Source: Mesorhizobium sangaii (GTDB lineage Bacteria; Pseudomonadota; Alphaproteobacteria; Rhizobiales; Rhizobiaceae). From it: a DNA stretch of 64,000 bases. A program made the translations under genes and the position numbers. The notes under the pieces were generated by a model that was not told where the DNA came from, ran no database searches, and saw only the letters and a program-made list of their open reading frames with translations. Each line of letters begins with the position of its first letter. The first letter of the stretch is position 1. Of the stretch, positions 43,331-53,700 are shown piece after piece. The stretch is from the NCBI RefSeq assembly GCF_014207355.1, contig NZ_JACHEF010000001.1, positions 372,001 to 436,000 on the forward strand. Direction: 5' to 3'.

Positions 43331-44389
43331 ATGCCGACCATACACGATCTCGATACGCCATCGATCCTGATCGACGCGGCGCGCGCCGAAGCCAACATTG
43401 CCCGCGCCCAGGCCCATGCCGACAAGAACGGGCTGAAGCTGCGGCCGCATATCAAGACGCACAAATTGCCCTATTGGGCGAAGAAGCAGGTCGCGGCCGG
43501 CGCCGTCGGCATCACCTGCCAGAAGATCGGCGAGGCCGAGGTGATGGCCGACGCCGGGCTTGCCGATATTTTTCTACCCTACAACATCCTTGGGCGGGCC
43601 AAGCTGGAACGGCTTCTGGCGCTGCATGGCCGTGTCACGCTGTCGGTGACGGCTGACAGCGTCGACACGATCGAGGGGCTGGCGGCCACCTTCACCGATG
43701 CCGGTCATCGTCTGCCGGTGCTGGTCGAGTTCGACACCGGCATGGGCCGCTGCGGCGTGCAGACGGCCGGTGAAGCCGTTGCGCTGGCAAGACAGATCGA
43801 CAAGGCCGGCGGCCTCGCCTTCGGCGGGCTGATGACCTACCCGGCTGCCGGCCGCGCGGCGGAGGCCGAAGCGTGGCTTGCCGACGTCAGGCAGGCCTTG
43901 GCCGTTTCGGGCGTCGCCTGCGACCGCATCTCCAGTGGCGGCACGCCGGATATGTGGCGCTCCAACGAGGCATCGGTCGTCACCGAGTATCGCCCCGGCA
44001 CCTACATCTATCTCGACCGCTATCAGGTCGCCAAAGGCGTCGGCACTCTCGACGATTGCGCGCTGACCGTGTTGTCGACGGTGGTCAGCCATCCCACGCC
44101 AACGCGGGCCATCCTCGATGCCGGCAGCAAGGCGCTGTCCAGCGACACGCTGGGGCTCGCCGATTTCGGCGAACTGCTCGGCGTTTCGGGAGCGCGGGTG
44201 ACGGGTTTGAGCGAGGAACACGGCACCGTCACGCTTTCAGACCATGCCAAGCTGCGCATAGGCGAGCGCGTCCGCGTCGTGCCCGACCATTGCTGCGTGG
44301 TCACCAACCTGTTCAACGAGGTCAATCTGATCGACGGCGACAAGGTGCTGGAAACACTGCCGGTGGCAGCGCGCGGACGGATGGGATGA
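43331..44389 (+). CDS. D-threonine aldolase/D-serine dehydratase-like PLP enzyme
   Basis: 352 residues of the alanine-racemase-N fold. PLP Lys42 lies in RPHIKTHK; VEFDTGMGRCGVQ and SSGGTPDMW shape the active site. The late PDHCCVVTNLFNEV segment provides the His/Cys metal ligands of the D-threonine aldolase/D-serine dehydratase (DSD1) family. It cleaves or dehydrates D-hydroxy amino acids. The start MPTIHDLDTPS is standard for the family. It is convergent with ccmC, with 33 nt between stops. Confidence 0.88.
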   Translation: MPTIHDLDTPSILIDAARAEANIARAQAHADKNGLKLRPHIKTHKLPYWAKKQVAAGAVGITCQKIGEAEVMADAGLADIFLPYNILGRAKLERLLALHGRVTLSVTADSVDTIEGLAATFTDAGHRLPVLVEFDTGMGRCGVQTAGEAVALARQIDKAGGLAFGGLMTYPAAGRAAEAEAWLADVRQALAVSGVACDRISSGGTPDMWRSNEASVVTEYRPGTYIYLDRYQVAKGVGTLDDCALTVLSTVVSHPTPTRAILDAGSKALSSDTLGLADFGELLGVSGARVTGLSEEHGTVTLSDHAKLRIGERVRVVPDHCCVVTNLFNEVNLIDGDKVLETLPVAARGRMG

Positions 44390-44422
44390 GACGAGCGGTC
44401 ACTAAGGCAGGATTGTTGCCGA

Positions 44423-45187
44423 TCAGCCTGGCTGCCGCTCGGCCTGTCGTGCCGCCACACGCCGCATTGCGATAACCCGTCGGCGGCGAATTTCCGTGCG
44501 CATCGCCATCAGGTGCAGCGCGAAGAACAGTACGGTGAAGCCGACGGCCATCACCAGCAGCGGCCACAGCAGGCTGGGGTCGATGGTCGGACCGCCGAGC
44601 CTGAACACCGAGGCCGGCTGGTGCAGCGTGTTCCACCAGTCGACCGAGAATTTGATGATCGGGATGTTGATGAAGCCGACCAACGTGATGATGGCGGCGG
44701 CCCAGGCGGCGCGTCCGGCATCGTCGAGCGCGCGGGTCAGCGCGATGATGCCGAGATACATCAGGAACAGCACGAAGACCGAGGTCAGCCGCGCATCCCA
44801 GACCCACCAGGTGCCCCACATCGGCTTGCCCCAGATCGAGCCGGTGATCAGCGCCAGCGCGGTGAAGACCGCGCCGATGGGGGCAGCCGATTTCAGCGCG
44901 ACATCGGCCAGCGGATGCCGCCAGACCAGCGTGCCGAGTGCGGAGACCGCCATCAGCGTGTAGCACATCATGGCGAGCCAGGCGAAAGGCACGTGGATGT
45001 ACATGATGCGAACGGTGATGCCTTGCTGGAAATCCTCAGGCGCAGTGAAGCTCATATAGAGCCCGACGGCAAGGACAAGCGCGGCGATGGACACCAGCCA
45101 TGGCACGACCCTGTCGGCCAGCCCGACAAAGCGCGTCGGGTTGGCAAGATCCATCCAGCCGGTCAGGCGTGAAGTCGTGTCGCTCAT
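44423..45187 (-). CDS. ccmC: Haem exporter/lyase subunit CcmC
   Basis: 254 residues with six transmembrane helices and the tryptophan-rich motif WGTWWVWDARLTSVF on the periplasmic face, plus periplasmic His residues (MYIHVPFAW, TLHQPAS). CcmC hands haem to CcmE in cytochrome c maturation. The usual partners are not adjacent: no ccmB upstream within reach and no room for ccmD downstream (33 nt to the next stop). Confidence 0.93.
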   Translation of the reverse strand: MSDTTSRLTGWMDLANPTRFVGLADRVVPWLVSIAALVLAVGLYMSFTAPEDFQQGITVRIMYIHVPFAWLAMMCYTLMAVSALGTLVWRHPLADVALKSAAPIGAVFTALALITGSIWGKPMWGTWWVWDARLTSVFVLFLMYLGIIALTRALDDAGRAAWAAAIITLVGFINIPIIKFSVDWWNTLHQPASVFRLGGPTIDPSLLWPLLVMAVGFTVLFFALHLMAMRTEIRRRRVIAMRRVAARQAERQPG

Positions 45188-45244
45188 GCGGCTCTACATA
45201 GACCGCCGGCGCGTTTGGGGCAATCGAGCGGCAGTGTCGCACTT

Positions 45245-45425
45245 CCTTTCTCCCCTTGTGGGAGAAGGTGGATTGGCGCGCAGCGCCAAGACGGTTGAGG
45301 GGTGCTGGAAGAAATAGGGCGTTGGTGACCCTGTCAGCCGTGCGTCTGAAATCTCGTTTGCGTCAAGCTGACACCCTCATCCGACCGAGCTTCGCTCGGC
45401 CACCTTCTCCCACAAGGGGAGAAGG
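45245..45425. repeat. RIME-like intergenic mosaic element
   Basis: The ends are inverted copies: CTCCCCTTGTGGGAGAAGG with GTGG at 45250-45271, and its reverse complement at 45400-45425 (26 of 27 bases). Each end is itself a hairpin, and smaller palindromes lie inside (CCGAGCTTCGCTCGG near 45385; ggcgcgcagcgcc near 45273). This is the layout of Rhizobium intergenic mosaic elements. It lies between ccmC and the ndvA 3' end. Confidence 0.75.
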
Positions 45426-45441
45426 CAGAGGCACCACCTGC

Positions 45442-47223
45442 TCAGGCGGCGGCTTCCTGCTGTTGCTGCACGGTGCGGCTGAGGCGGCGAACCTCCTCGT
45501 CGTTGAGCAGGCCACCGGCGCGCAGCAGGCTGGCAAAGCGGCCATTGCGCATCGACAGTTCGGCAAAGCCGCCCATCTCGACCACCCTGCCCTTGTCCAT
45601 GAACACGACCAGATCGGCATCGCGAACGGTGGTCAGGCGGTGGGCGATGATGAAGGTGGTGCGGTCGCGCCGCAATTCGTCGATCGCTTCCTTGACGCGG
45701 TCCTCGGTCTCGACGTCGAGGGCGCTGGTCGCCTCGTCGAGCACCAGGATAGGCGCATCCTTCAGCACGGCGCGGGCAATGGCGATGCGCTGGCGCTCGC
45801 CACCCGACAGCTGGCCGCCACGTTCGCCGACCAGCGTGTCATAGCCATTGCTCTTGGACAGGATGAAGTCCTGCGCGGCAGCCGCGTTGGCGGCGGCATG
45901 GACTTCGTCATTGGTCGCGTCGGCCCGGCCGACGCGAATGTTGTCCTCGATCGAGCGATTAAGCAGGCCCGCGTCCTGGAACACGGTGGCGATCGAATGG
46001 CGCAGCGACTTGCGGGTCACGTTCCGCGTGTCGATGCCGTCGATCAGGATACGGCCATGGGACGGCGAGAAGACGCGCTGCAGCAGATTGATGAGCGTGG
46101 TCTTGCCGGCGCCAGTCGGGCCGACGATGGCGACCGTCTGACCGGCCTGGACCTCGAAGGAGACGTCATCGATGCCCTGGCCCGAATTGGCGAATTCGAA
46201 GCCGACATTCTCGAAGCGGACATGGCCGGTGACGTTGGTAAGATCGCGCAAGCCGTCCGGCTCGGCGGAGTCGGCCGCGGAATCCTCAAGGTGGTAGAAG
46301 TCCTCAAGCTTGGCACGGGCCTCCGAAATCTGGTTGGCGAAAGCCGACATCTGGTCGAGCCTCGCGATCAGCAGCGTGGCAAAGCCGGTGAAGGCGATGA
46401 CGTCGCCGATGCGCAGCTGGCCATGGGTGACCAGATAGGCGCCGATCAAAAGCACCACCATCATCGAGATCGTCGACGACAGACGGTGTAGCGCATTGGC
46501 CATCGCCCACCAGTCGAGCACCGGGTTCTGCGCGTCGAGCAGGTTCTTGACATAGCGGCGCAGCGTGTCTGCCTCGTGGCCGAGGCGGTTGTAGCTCTGC
46601 AGCACGGCGACGTTGGAGACCGAGTCCGTCACATGCGCGAACACCTTGTGGTAGTGGCGCTCAACAGCGGCCTGACCTTCCTTGGTCCGCTTCATCACCA
46701 GCCGGCCGATGCCGACATAGAGCACGCCGAGCGCCAGCAGCACCATCGACATGCGCAGGTCCATGCTGATCGCGGTCGGGATCAGCAGGAACAGCGCGAC
46801 CGCCGTCGAGAGGTGCTGACGCATGAATTCTAGCCACAGGCTGAACAGGGTCTCGACCGCGCGCAACAGGGTGTGCAAGGCATTGGAGGTACCGCGCTGG
46901 TGATGCCAGGCAAGCGGCATGGTGATCACGCGCTCGAACGACTGGCAAAGCACCTCGCTGCGCCGCTTGTGCGCAAAGCGATCGGCGCCGCGCGCCACCA
47001 GCACGAAGGCAACGATGTTGAAGGCGCCAAGGCCCGCCCACAGGGCAAGCGTGGCAAACACCGAGCCGCGTTCGGAAATCGCATCGATCACTCGTCCGAA
47101 CATGATCGGCTCGAGAATGGCGATGATCGCGAGGGCGATATTGGCCGAACAGATCAACGCGACGCGTTTCCTGTCTGCGGCCAGATAACCGAGCGCTCGC
47201 CAGTAGATTTGCAGAAGGGTCAC
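45442..47223 (-). CDS. ndvA: Cyclic beta-1,2-glucan ABC exporter NdvA/ChvA
   Basis: 593 residues. A six-helix ABC membrane domain leads to an ATPase domain with [16 protein letters not shown] and ILVLDEATSALD. The N-terminus LLQIYWRALGYLAADRKRV matches rhizobial NdvA. No ATG fits: I assign a GTG start at 47223, with GGAG 8 nt upstream, which gives the usual ChvA/NdvA length (about 590). It exports the cyclic glucan made by NdvB, needed for osmoadaptation and root-nodule invasion in relatives. It lies downstream of ndvB on the same strand, across a 515-nt gap. Confidence 0.9.
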   Translation of the reverse strand: MTLLQIYWRALGYLAADRKRVALICSANIALAIIAILEPIMFGRVIDAISERGSVFATLALWAGLGAFNIVAFVLVARGADRFAHKRRSEVLCQSFERVITMPLAWHHQRGTSNALHTLLRAVETLFSLWLEFMRQHLSTAVALFLLIPTAISMDLRMSMVLLALGVLYVGIGRLVMKRTKEGQAAVERHYHKVFAHVTDSVSNVAVLQSYNRLGHEADTLRRYVKNLLDAQNPVLDWWAMANALHRLSSTISMMVVLLIGAYLVTHGQLRIGDVIAFTGFATLLIARLDQMSAFANQISEARAKLEDFYHLEDSAADSAEPDGLRDLTNVTGHVRFENVGFEFANSGQGIDDVSFEVQAGQTVAIVGPTGAGKTTLINLLQRVFSPSHGRILIDGIDTRNVTRKSLRHSIATVFQDAGLLNRSIEDNIRVGRADATNDEVHAAANAAAAQDFILSKSNGYDTLVGERGGQLSGGERQRIAIARAVLKDAPILVLDEATSALDVETEDRVKEAIDELRRDRTTFIIAHRLTTVRDADLVVFMDKGRVVEMGGFAELSMRNGRFASLLRAGGLLNDEEVRRLSRTVQQQQEAAA

Positions 47224-47738
47224 CCCAGTTACTCCGCCATGCTGTTTATTGTGCACTGCATCATTTGACTCGTATCGGTTGATACGTCGCAAAACAATGG
47301 CCGTGTACCTCTTCAGTTCCCAATTCGCGAACAAAAGATGGCGACGTTCCGAAATCTGCCGTGATCACCTAACGGTTTGAGAAGACAGGTAAAATGTCAG
47401 GCATGCGGCAAAATCATGGCAGCCGGCATGTGCTGCCACAATTTTAATCAACAACCATGTCTGGCGGATGACCAAGGCCGAAATCGCCTTCTACACAGTA
47501 TAGCGCGAAACAAAGCGGCCTGGCGCCCGCCAAGGGCGACGAGATACCAAGCCCAACCAGCCTGGGCGGCGTATCCATTTGGCATCAAGCCTTTGATTTT
47601 ATGGGCTTCTCAGCGGCGCGCCCTTCACCCAGGGCGATGACAACGCCGGGGTTAGCACGGCGCCTTTCATCCTGCCGTGGTCCCGAAACCGCCCCCCGGG
47701 CTCTTGAGCCCGAGAGCACGCTTTCTGGGCAAAATGCC
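47224..47738. other. Gene-free stretch between ndvB and ndvA
   Basis: 515 nt without a supportable gene. CGGGCTC-TT-GAGCCCG at 47697-47712 is a short hairpin 27 nt past the ndvB stop and may terminate it. The rest probably holds the ndvA promoter; no clear consensus was found. Confidence 0.5.
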
Positions 47739-50700
47739 TCAGGCCGGGATCCTGATGACGACGTCGGTAACTTCGCCATCCTTCAGTTCGACTGCCGAAA
47801 CCTTGGTCTTTGCCCCATTCAGCTCCAGCGAAACCGCCTTGGCCTTATTGTCGCGGACGACGCGAACCTTGAGTTCCGCCCCCAGCATCTTGAGGGTTGC
47901 CGAGTATCCGTCCCAATGGCGGGGGAGTTTTGGCTTGAACTGAACACGCTTGCCGCGCCGTTCGATGCCGAGGATCCCTTCGACCGCAGCCCGGTAGAGC
48001 CAGCCGGCCGAGCCGGTGTACCAGGTCCAGCCGCCACGGCCGCCCTTGTCGTCCCCGGCGTAGATGTCGGCCGCCACGACATAGGGCTCGACGCGATAGT
48101 GCTCGGCCGAGGCCTCGTCGGTCGCATGGTTGACCGGGTTCAGCATCGAGAAACAGCGATAGGCCTCGTCGGTCCGCCCCATCTCGGCAAGGGCGATGAC
48201 GAACCAGGTGGCGGCGTGGGTGTACTGGCCGCCATTTTCGCGGACACCGGGCGGATAGCTCTTGATGTAACCGGGTTCCTTGTCCGTCTTCGAGAAGGGC
48301 GGCGTGAACAGCTTGACGATCTTGAGCTTGTCATCGACGAGCAGTTTGGTCGCCTGCTCCATCGCCGTCGTCGACCGGGCCGGATCACCCTCTCCCGAAA
48401 GCACGCTCCAGGACTGGGCGATCGAGTCGATCTTGCACTCCTGCGAGGACCGCGACCCGAGCGGCGTGCCGTCGTCGAAACTGCCGCGCCGGTACCATTC
48501 GCCATCCCATGCCGTGCTTTCAAGCGCCCGCTTCAGCGCATCGGCATGCTTTGCCCAGGCTTGCGCGTGCTTGGCGTCGCCTTCGGTCTTGGCGACGGCG
48601 GCGAAGTCGCCCAGCGTCTTCAGCAGGAACCAGCCTAGCCAGACGCTCTCGCCCTTGCCGTGTTCGCCAACGCGATTCATGCCGTCGTTCCAGTCGCCGC
48701 CGAGGATCAGCGGAAGCCCGGCGGGACTGCAGCGCTTGATGGCAAGATCGAGCGCCCGCGCGCAATGGTCGTAGAGCGACGCCGTCTTCTTGGAAACCTC
48801 CGGAGTGAAGAAGGCATCGTGCTCGCCCTCGCCCAGCGCCTGCCCATCGATGAAGGGCAGCTGCTGCTTCAGGATGGTGGCATCGCCAGTGACCAGCAAA
48901 TAGCGCGCCGTGGCGTGGGCCAGCCAGACCACATCGTCGGAGATCATGGTGCGCACGCCGGCCCCGGTGCGCGGCAGCCACCAATGCTGCACGTCGCCTT
49001 CGGGGAACTGCCGCCGCGCCGCATTGAGGATCTGGTCGCGCGCCAGTTGCGGGTCATGCGCCAGCAATGCCAGCGTGTCCTGCAACTGGTCGCGGAAGCC
49101 GAACGCACCGCTAGCCTGGTAGAAGGCCGAGCGGGCGCGAATGCGGCAGGCGAGGCTCTGATAGGGCAGCCAGTGGTTGACCATGGCGTCGAGCGCCTTG
49201 TCCGGCGTCTCGACCTGGATGGTGTCGAGGAAGCCGCGCCATTCGCGCTCGTTGTCGGCCAGCCGCCGGTCGAAATCCCTAGCCCGGTGCTCCTGCACCA
49301 GGGCGCTGGCCTCCTCGACGGTCTCGGCATCGCCGAGCAGCCAGAGCATGGTCACGTCGCCGCCGGCCGGGATCTCGATGTCGCGGGCAATCGCCGCGCA
49401 GGGGTCGTCTCCGGCCTCGACACGGCCCGACAACGCAGCGCCGCTCAGCACCGCCTGTGGAAGCTCGCTGGAGCCATGCCGGCCGAGGAACTCCGAACGG
49501 TCGGTGGTCACCGAATGGACGCCACCGTCGGCGGCAAGGAAAGCCACCCGCTCGCTGAAGTCGAGCCCGTACGGGTTTTGCGCTAGCAACGCACCGGTGG
49601 CAGCGTCGCGGGACGGGACGATGGTTGCCGCCGTGCGCGACCGATGCCCGCCGAGCACCCATTCGGCATAGGCATAGACACGCAGCCGCGCCGGCACCGA
49701 GCCGGAATTCTGGATGCGCAGCCGCGAGATCTTCACCGGGTCGATCGGGTCGACGACATGGGTGAGGTCCATCGACAATGGCCCGCGCCTCGAACGGAAG
49801 GTCGAGAAACCCTGGCCGTGCCAGGCCTCGTAGGTCATCGAGGGGTCGCGTACCACGGCGGCGAGCGGCGAGAACGCCTTGCCGCTGGCCTGATCGTAGA
49901 TGTAGACGCCTTCGCCCGGCCGGTTCGAGACCGGATCGTTCGACCACGGCGTCAGCTGGTAGTCGCGGCTGTTGCGGCTCCAGGTGAAGGCGGCACCCTC
50001 GGCAGACGTGTGGAAGCCGAACGAAGCGTTTGAGACGACGTTGATCCATGGCTGCGGCGTGGTGCGCCGGCCAGCCAGACGCACGACATAGTGCCGCCCG
50101 TCGCCATCGAAACCACCGAAGCCGTTCCATTGGCTGAGGCCGCTTCCATCGGCGCTGACATCCGCCACGGCCTGCGAGGCGTGCATTACGGGCACCGGCG
50201 ACGGCAATTCGCGCGCGACCGCCAAGGCTGCCGGCTGCAGGGCGTCGCGCGCCTGCAGGGCGGCCGCCTCGGCCCGCTCGATCTGGTCGAAGATGGTGCC
50301 GTTGCGCGTGTGCAGGACGACGCGGGCGACAGCGAGCAGCGTCTTGTAGGTGGTCTCGTCCATCAGGTCGCGGCGCACCGCGAAAATGTGCTGGCGGGGC
50401 CCGAGTTCCTTGCCGCGCAGGCGGCTGTTTTCGCACAGGGTCTCCACTGCCCGCTGCAGATCCTGGACATAGGAGGACGCCTGCTCGTTGACGACGACGA
50501 AGTCGATCATCATTCCGCGGGTGCGCATGTATTCCTGGAAACGCAGCGCCTGGGCGACGATTTCGAGATCGGCGACGTCGCCGATCCTGACCAGGAAGAT
50601 TGGGAAATCGCCCGAAATGCTGGTCGGCCAGAGGCTCGACTGCTTGCCCAGTCCCGTGGCGATGGATTCGGCCGGAAGACGCAGGAACGGATCCGGATAG

Positions 50701-53700
50701 ATCAGATAGCGCGCCAGTTTCTGCACATTGGCGGCATCGGTCAGGCTGAGGCCCATATGGCGGGTTTGCACCTGGCTGCGCGTCCAGGCAAGCATGGCCT
50801 GGCGGGCAAAACTCTCCGGATGGTCAAGCCGGGCAAGGGCCTCTTCCAGTTCGGCGCGGCTGGCGCCGACGACGGTCCAGAAGGTCAGCGATATCTTCTT
50901 GTTGGCAGGCACGCGCACCTGCCGGCGCAGCGCGGCGACGGGATCGAGCGTGAAGCCCGAATGGCCGCCAAGCCTGGCGCCGGGATCGAAGGCGGCCGCG
51001 TCGACGATGCTGCGGCCACGACCGATGAAGGCACGCCGGTCGGTCTCGGCTTCGGCATCGCGCGCCGATCCGGAGGGATCGGTGACGAAATGCACCATGG
51101 CGATATCGGGCTCGCTGGTCTCCCGCTTGCGCCGCGTCGCAAATATCTGCGCGTTGTTCGACGCGATTTCAGTTTCGACGAACATCTTCGAGAAGGCCGG
51201 ATGCGCGTTGTCCGACGCCTCCAGACCGAGCACCAGTTCGGCAAAGGAGGTGACTTCGATGTGACGGTCAGACGGCCCGTCATTGTAGAGCGTGACCCGA
51301 CGGCCCTCGCCATTGCCTTCCGAAATGACGATGCATTCGACTTCGGAGCGCAACGTGCCCACCGATTTGACGAAGCTCGCCTTGTCGTCGGAGAACAAGG
51401 TCTGCGCCTTTTCCTCGGCCGCACGCTTCGGCTCGGCCGTCGCCGACCACCAGTCGCCGGTGCCGGCGTCACGCAGGAAGATGTAGGAGCCGAGCCGGTC
51501 CTCGGTCGGATCCGGTTGCCAGCGGGTGATGGAGAGATCGCCCCAGCGGCTGTAGCCCGAGCCGGTCGCGGTGACCATCACCGAATAGCGGCCGTTCGAC
51601 ATCACACTGGTCGACCGCAGCGACCGCAATGGATCGAGCACGATGCGGGTGTCGGGGCTCTCGACTTCTGTCTCGTCCTTGGAGCGTTCGTCGGCCTCGG
51701 TCCTGACGGTCGCGGTCGGGATGTCGCGCGGCGCCCTCTCCTGCAGCAGCAATTCGGCCGATTCGATGACCGGATCACTGTGGAAGCGATCGCGCATGCG
51801 GCCTTCGAAGATGGCGTCGGCGACGGCCACAATCGACATGCCCGAATGGTGGGCCATGTAGTTCTGCACGACGACGTGATCGGTGCCTTCCGGCACGCGC
51901 TGCGGCGTGAAGTCGACGGCGTCGTAGTAACCGTGGCGGCCAAGCGCGCCGATCTCCCGCAGCCGGGCGAGATTCTGCACGGCTTCGCGCGGATTGAACT
52001 GTGCCGCGAGCACGGTGGCGTAGGGCGCGATCACCGTGTTCTGGCCAAGGCCGCGCTTCAGGCCGAGCCCGGGTACGCCGAAATTGGTGTACTGGTAGGT
52101 CAGCTCACGGTCGCGGGCGTTGTAGGCCGCTTCCGAAATGCCCCACGGCACGTTCTTCTGGCGGCCATACTGGATCTGGCGCTTGATGATCAGCTTGCTG
52201 GTCTGGTTGAGAATGCTGCCTTGCGGCTCCTTCATCACCAGCGGCGGCATCAGATATTCGAACATCGAGCCGGACCAGGACATCAGCGCGCCCTTGAAAC
52301 CGATCTCGACGATAGGCCGGCCAAGCCGGAACCAGTGCTCGGTCGGCAGGTCGCCCTTGGCGATAGCGAACAGGCTGGTTAGCCGCGCCTCGGAAGCCAT
52401 AAGGTCGTAGCAGCTTTCATCGAGCTGGTGTTCTTCGACCCGGTAGCCGATCGACAGCAGCTTGCGCTCGGGCCGCATCAGGAAGGAGAAATCCATCTCG
52501 AAGGCGAAGCGGCGCGTGCGCTCGCGCAAGGTGAGCAGCTTGGCGCGCAGCGCCTCGACGGCATTGTCGTCGCTGTGCGCGTCGTGGACATGCGCCTCGC
52601 AAGTGGCCTCGAGCCTGGCCGCCCAGTCGACGATGACGTCGCTCTGAGCCGACGCCGCCTCGGTGTGGATGGCGGTGGCGAGCTTGCGGATCTCGCCGGC
52701 CAGCACGGCCAGATTGATGGTGCGGATCGACGCCATTTCCGGCTGCGCCTTGATGGTCTCGACCGCGCGCCGCATGCCGTCCAGACGGTCGACGAGGCGC
52801 TGGCGCAAGGGCCGCAGCTGGCGGCGGTCGTCGGGCAGCTCGTCGAGGCTCTCGCTGAGGATGGTCACCGTGTCGAGAATGCCTTCGAAATCGCCCTGGA
52901 GATGGACGGAGGGCGCTTCCGCCCATTCGGCGCAAGCCGCCGCCACCGCCACCAGATGGCCGGCTAGATTGCCGCTGTCGACCGCCGAAATGTAGAGCGG
53001 GTAGAGCGGCTTCAGCGTCGTCGTGTCATACCAGTTGAAGAGGTGGCCACGGTCGCGCGGCATGCCTTCGATCGTCGTCATGGTGGCGTCGATGCGGGTG
53101 ATGGCGTCGGACAGGCTGATCCAGCCGAAGTCGCGGGCCGAGACGACCGACAGCAGATAGACGCCGATATTGGTCGGCGAGGTGCGCGGCGCCACGACCG
53201 GCGCAGGGCTTTCCTGGAAATTGTCCGGCGGCAGATTGTGGTGTTCGGCCGTCACGAAGCTTTCGAAATAATGCCAGGTGCGCCGCGCCACCGTACGCAG
53301 CGCGTGGATATCGGCTTGCGATATGCGCAAGCGATCCTCGGTTTCGGCCGAACGGCTGATCCAACTGGCGATGGCCGGCGAAGCGATCCAGAACAGCGCG
53401 AAGAAGAAAGCGACGAAGGCGCCGGTGGAATCGGCCAGCACCGGAATGGCGAGGCCGACGAAGCCGATGATCACGGCGCCATACATCATGCCGTAGTAGG
53501 AGCCGACATCGTTGTCGCCGGCCTTGTGCGCCTGCGAAGCGGTGCGCCATTCCAGCAGGTTCTGGCGGCTGACGAACAGCCGGTAAATCGTGCGGATGAT
53601 GGCGTCGCCCATCATCCAGGCGTTGTGCGCCATCAGCACGATCTTCAGCGCCACCATGGCGGTGCCGAAGGCGACGTCGCGCGCCAGGGCCGAGAAATGG

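Noticed and set aside
50091..52382. Long plus-strand open frame of 763 codons antisense to ndvB (also 53043-54800)
   Set aside because: Shadow of a high-G+C gene: ndvB is intact and recognised on the other strand, and the antisense product is Arg/Gly/Asp-rich without any family pattern.
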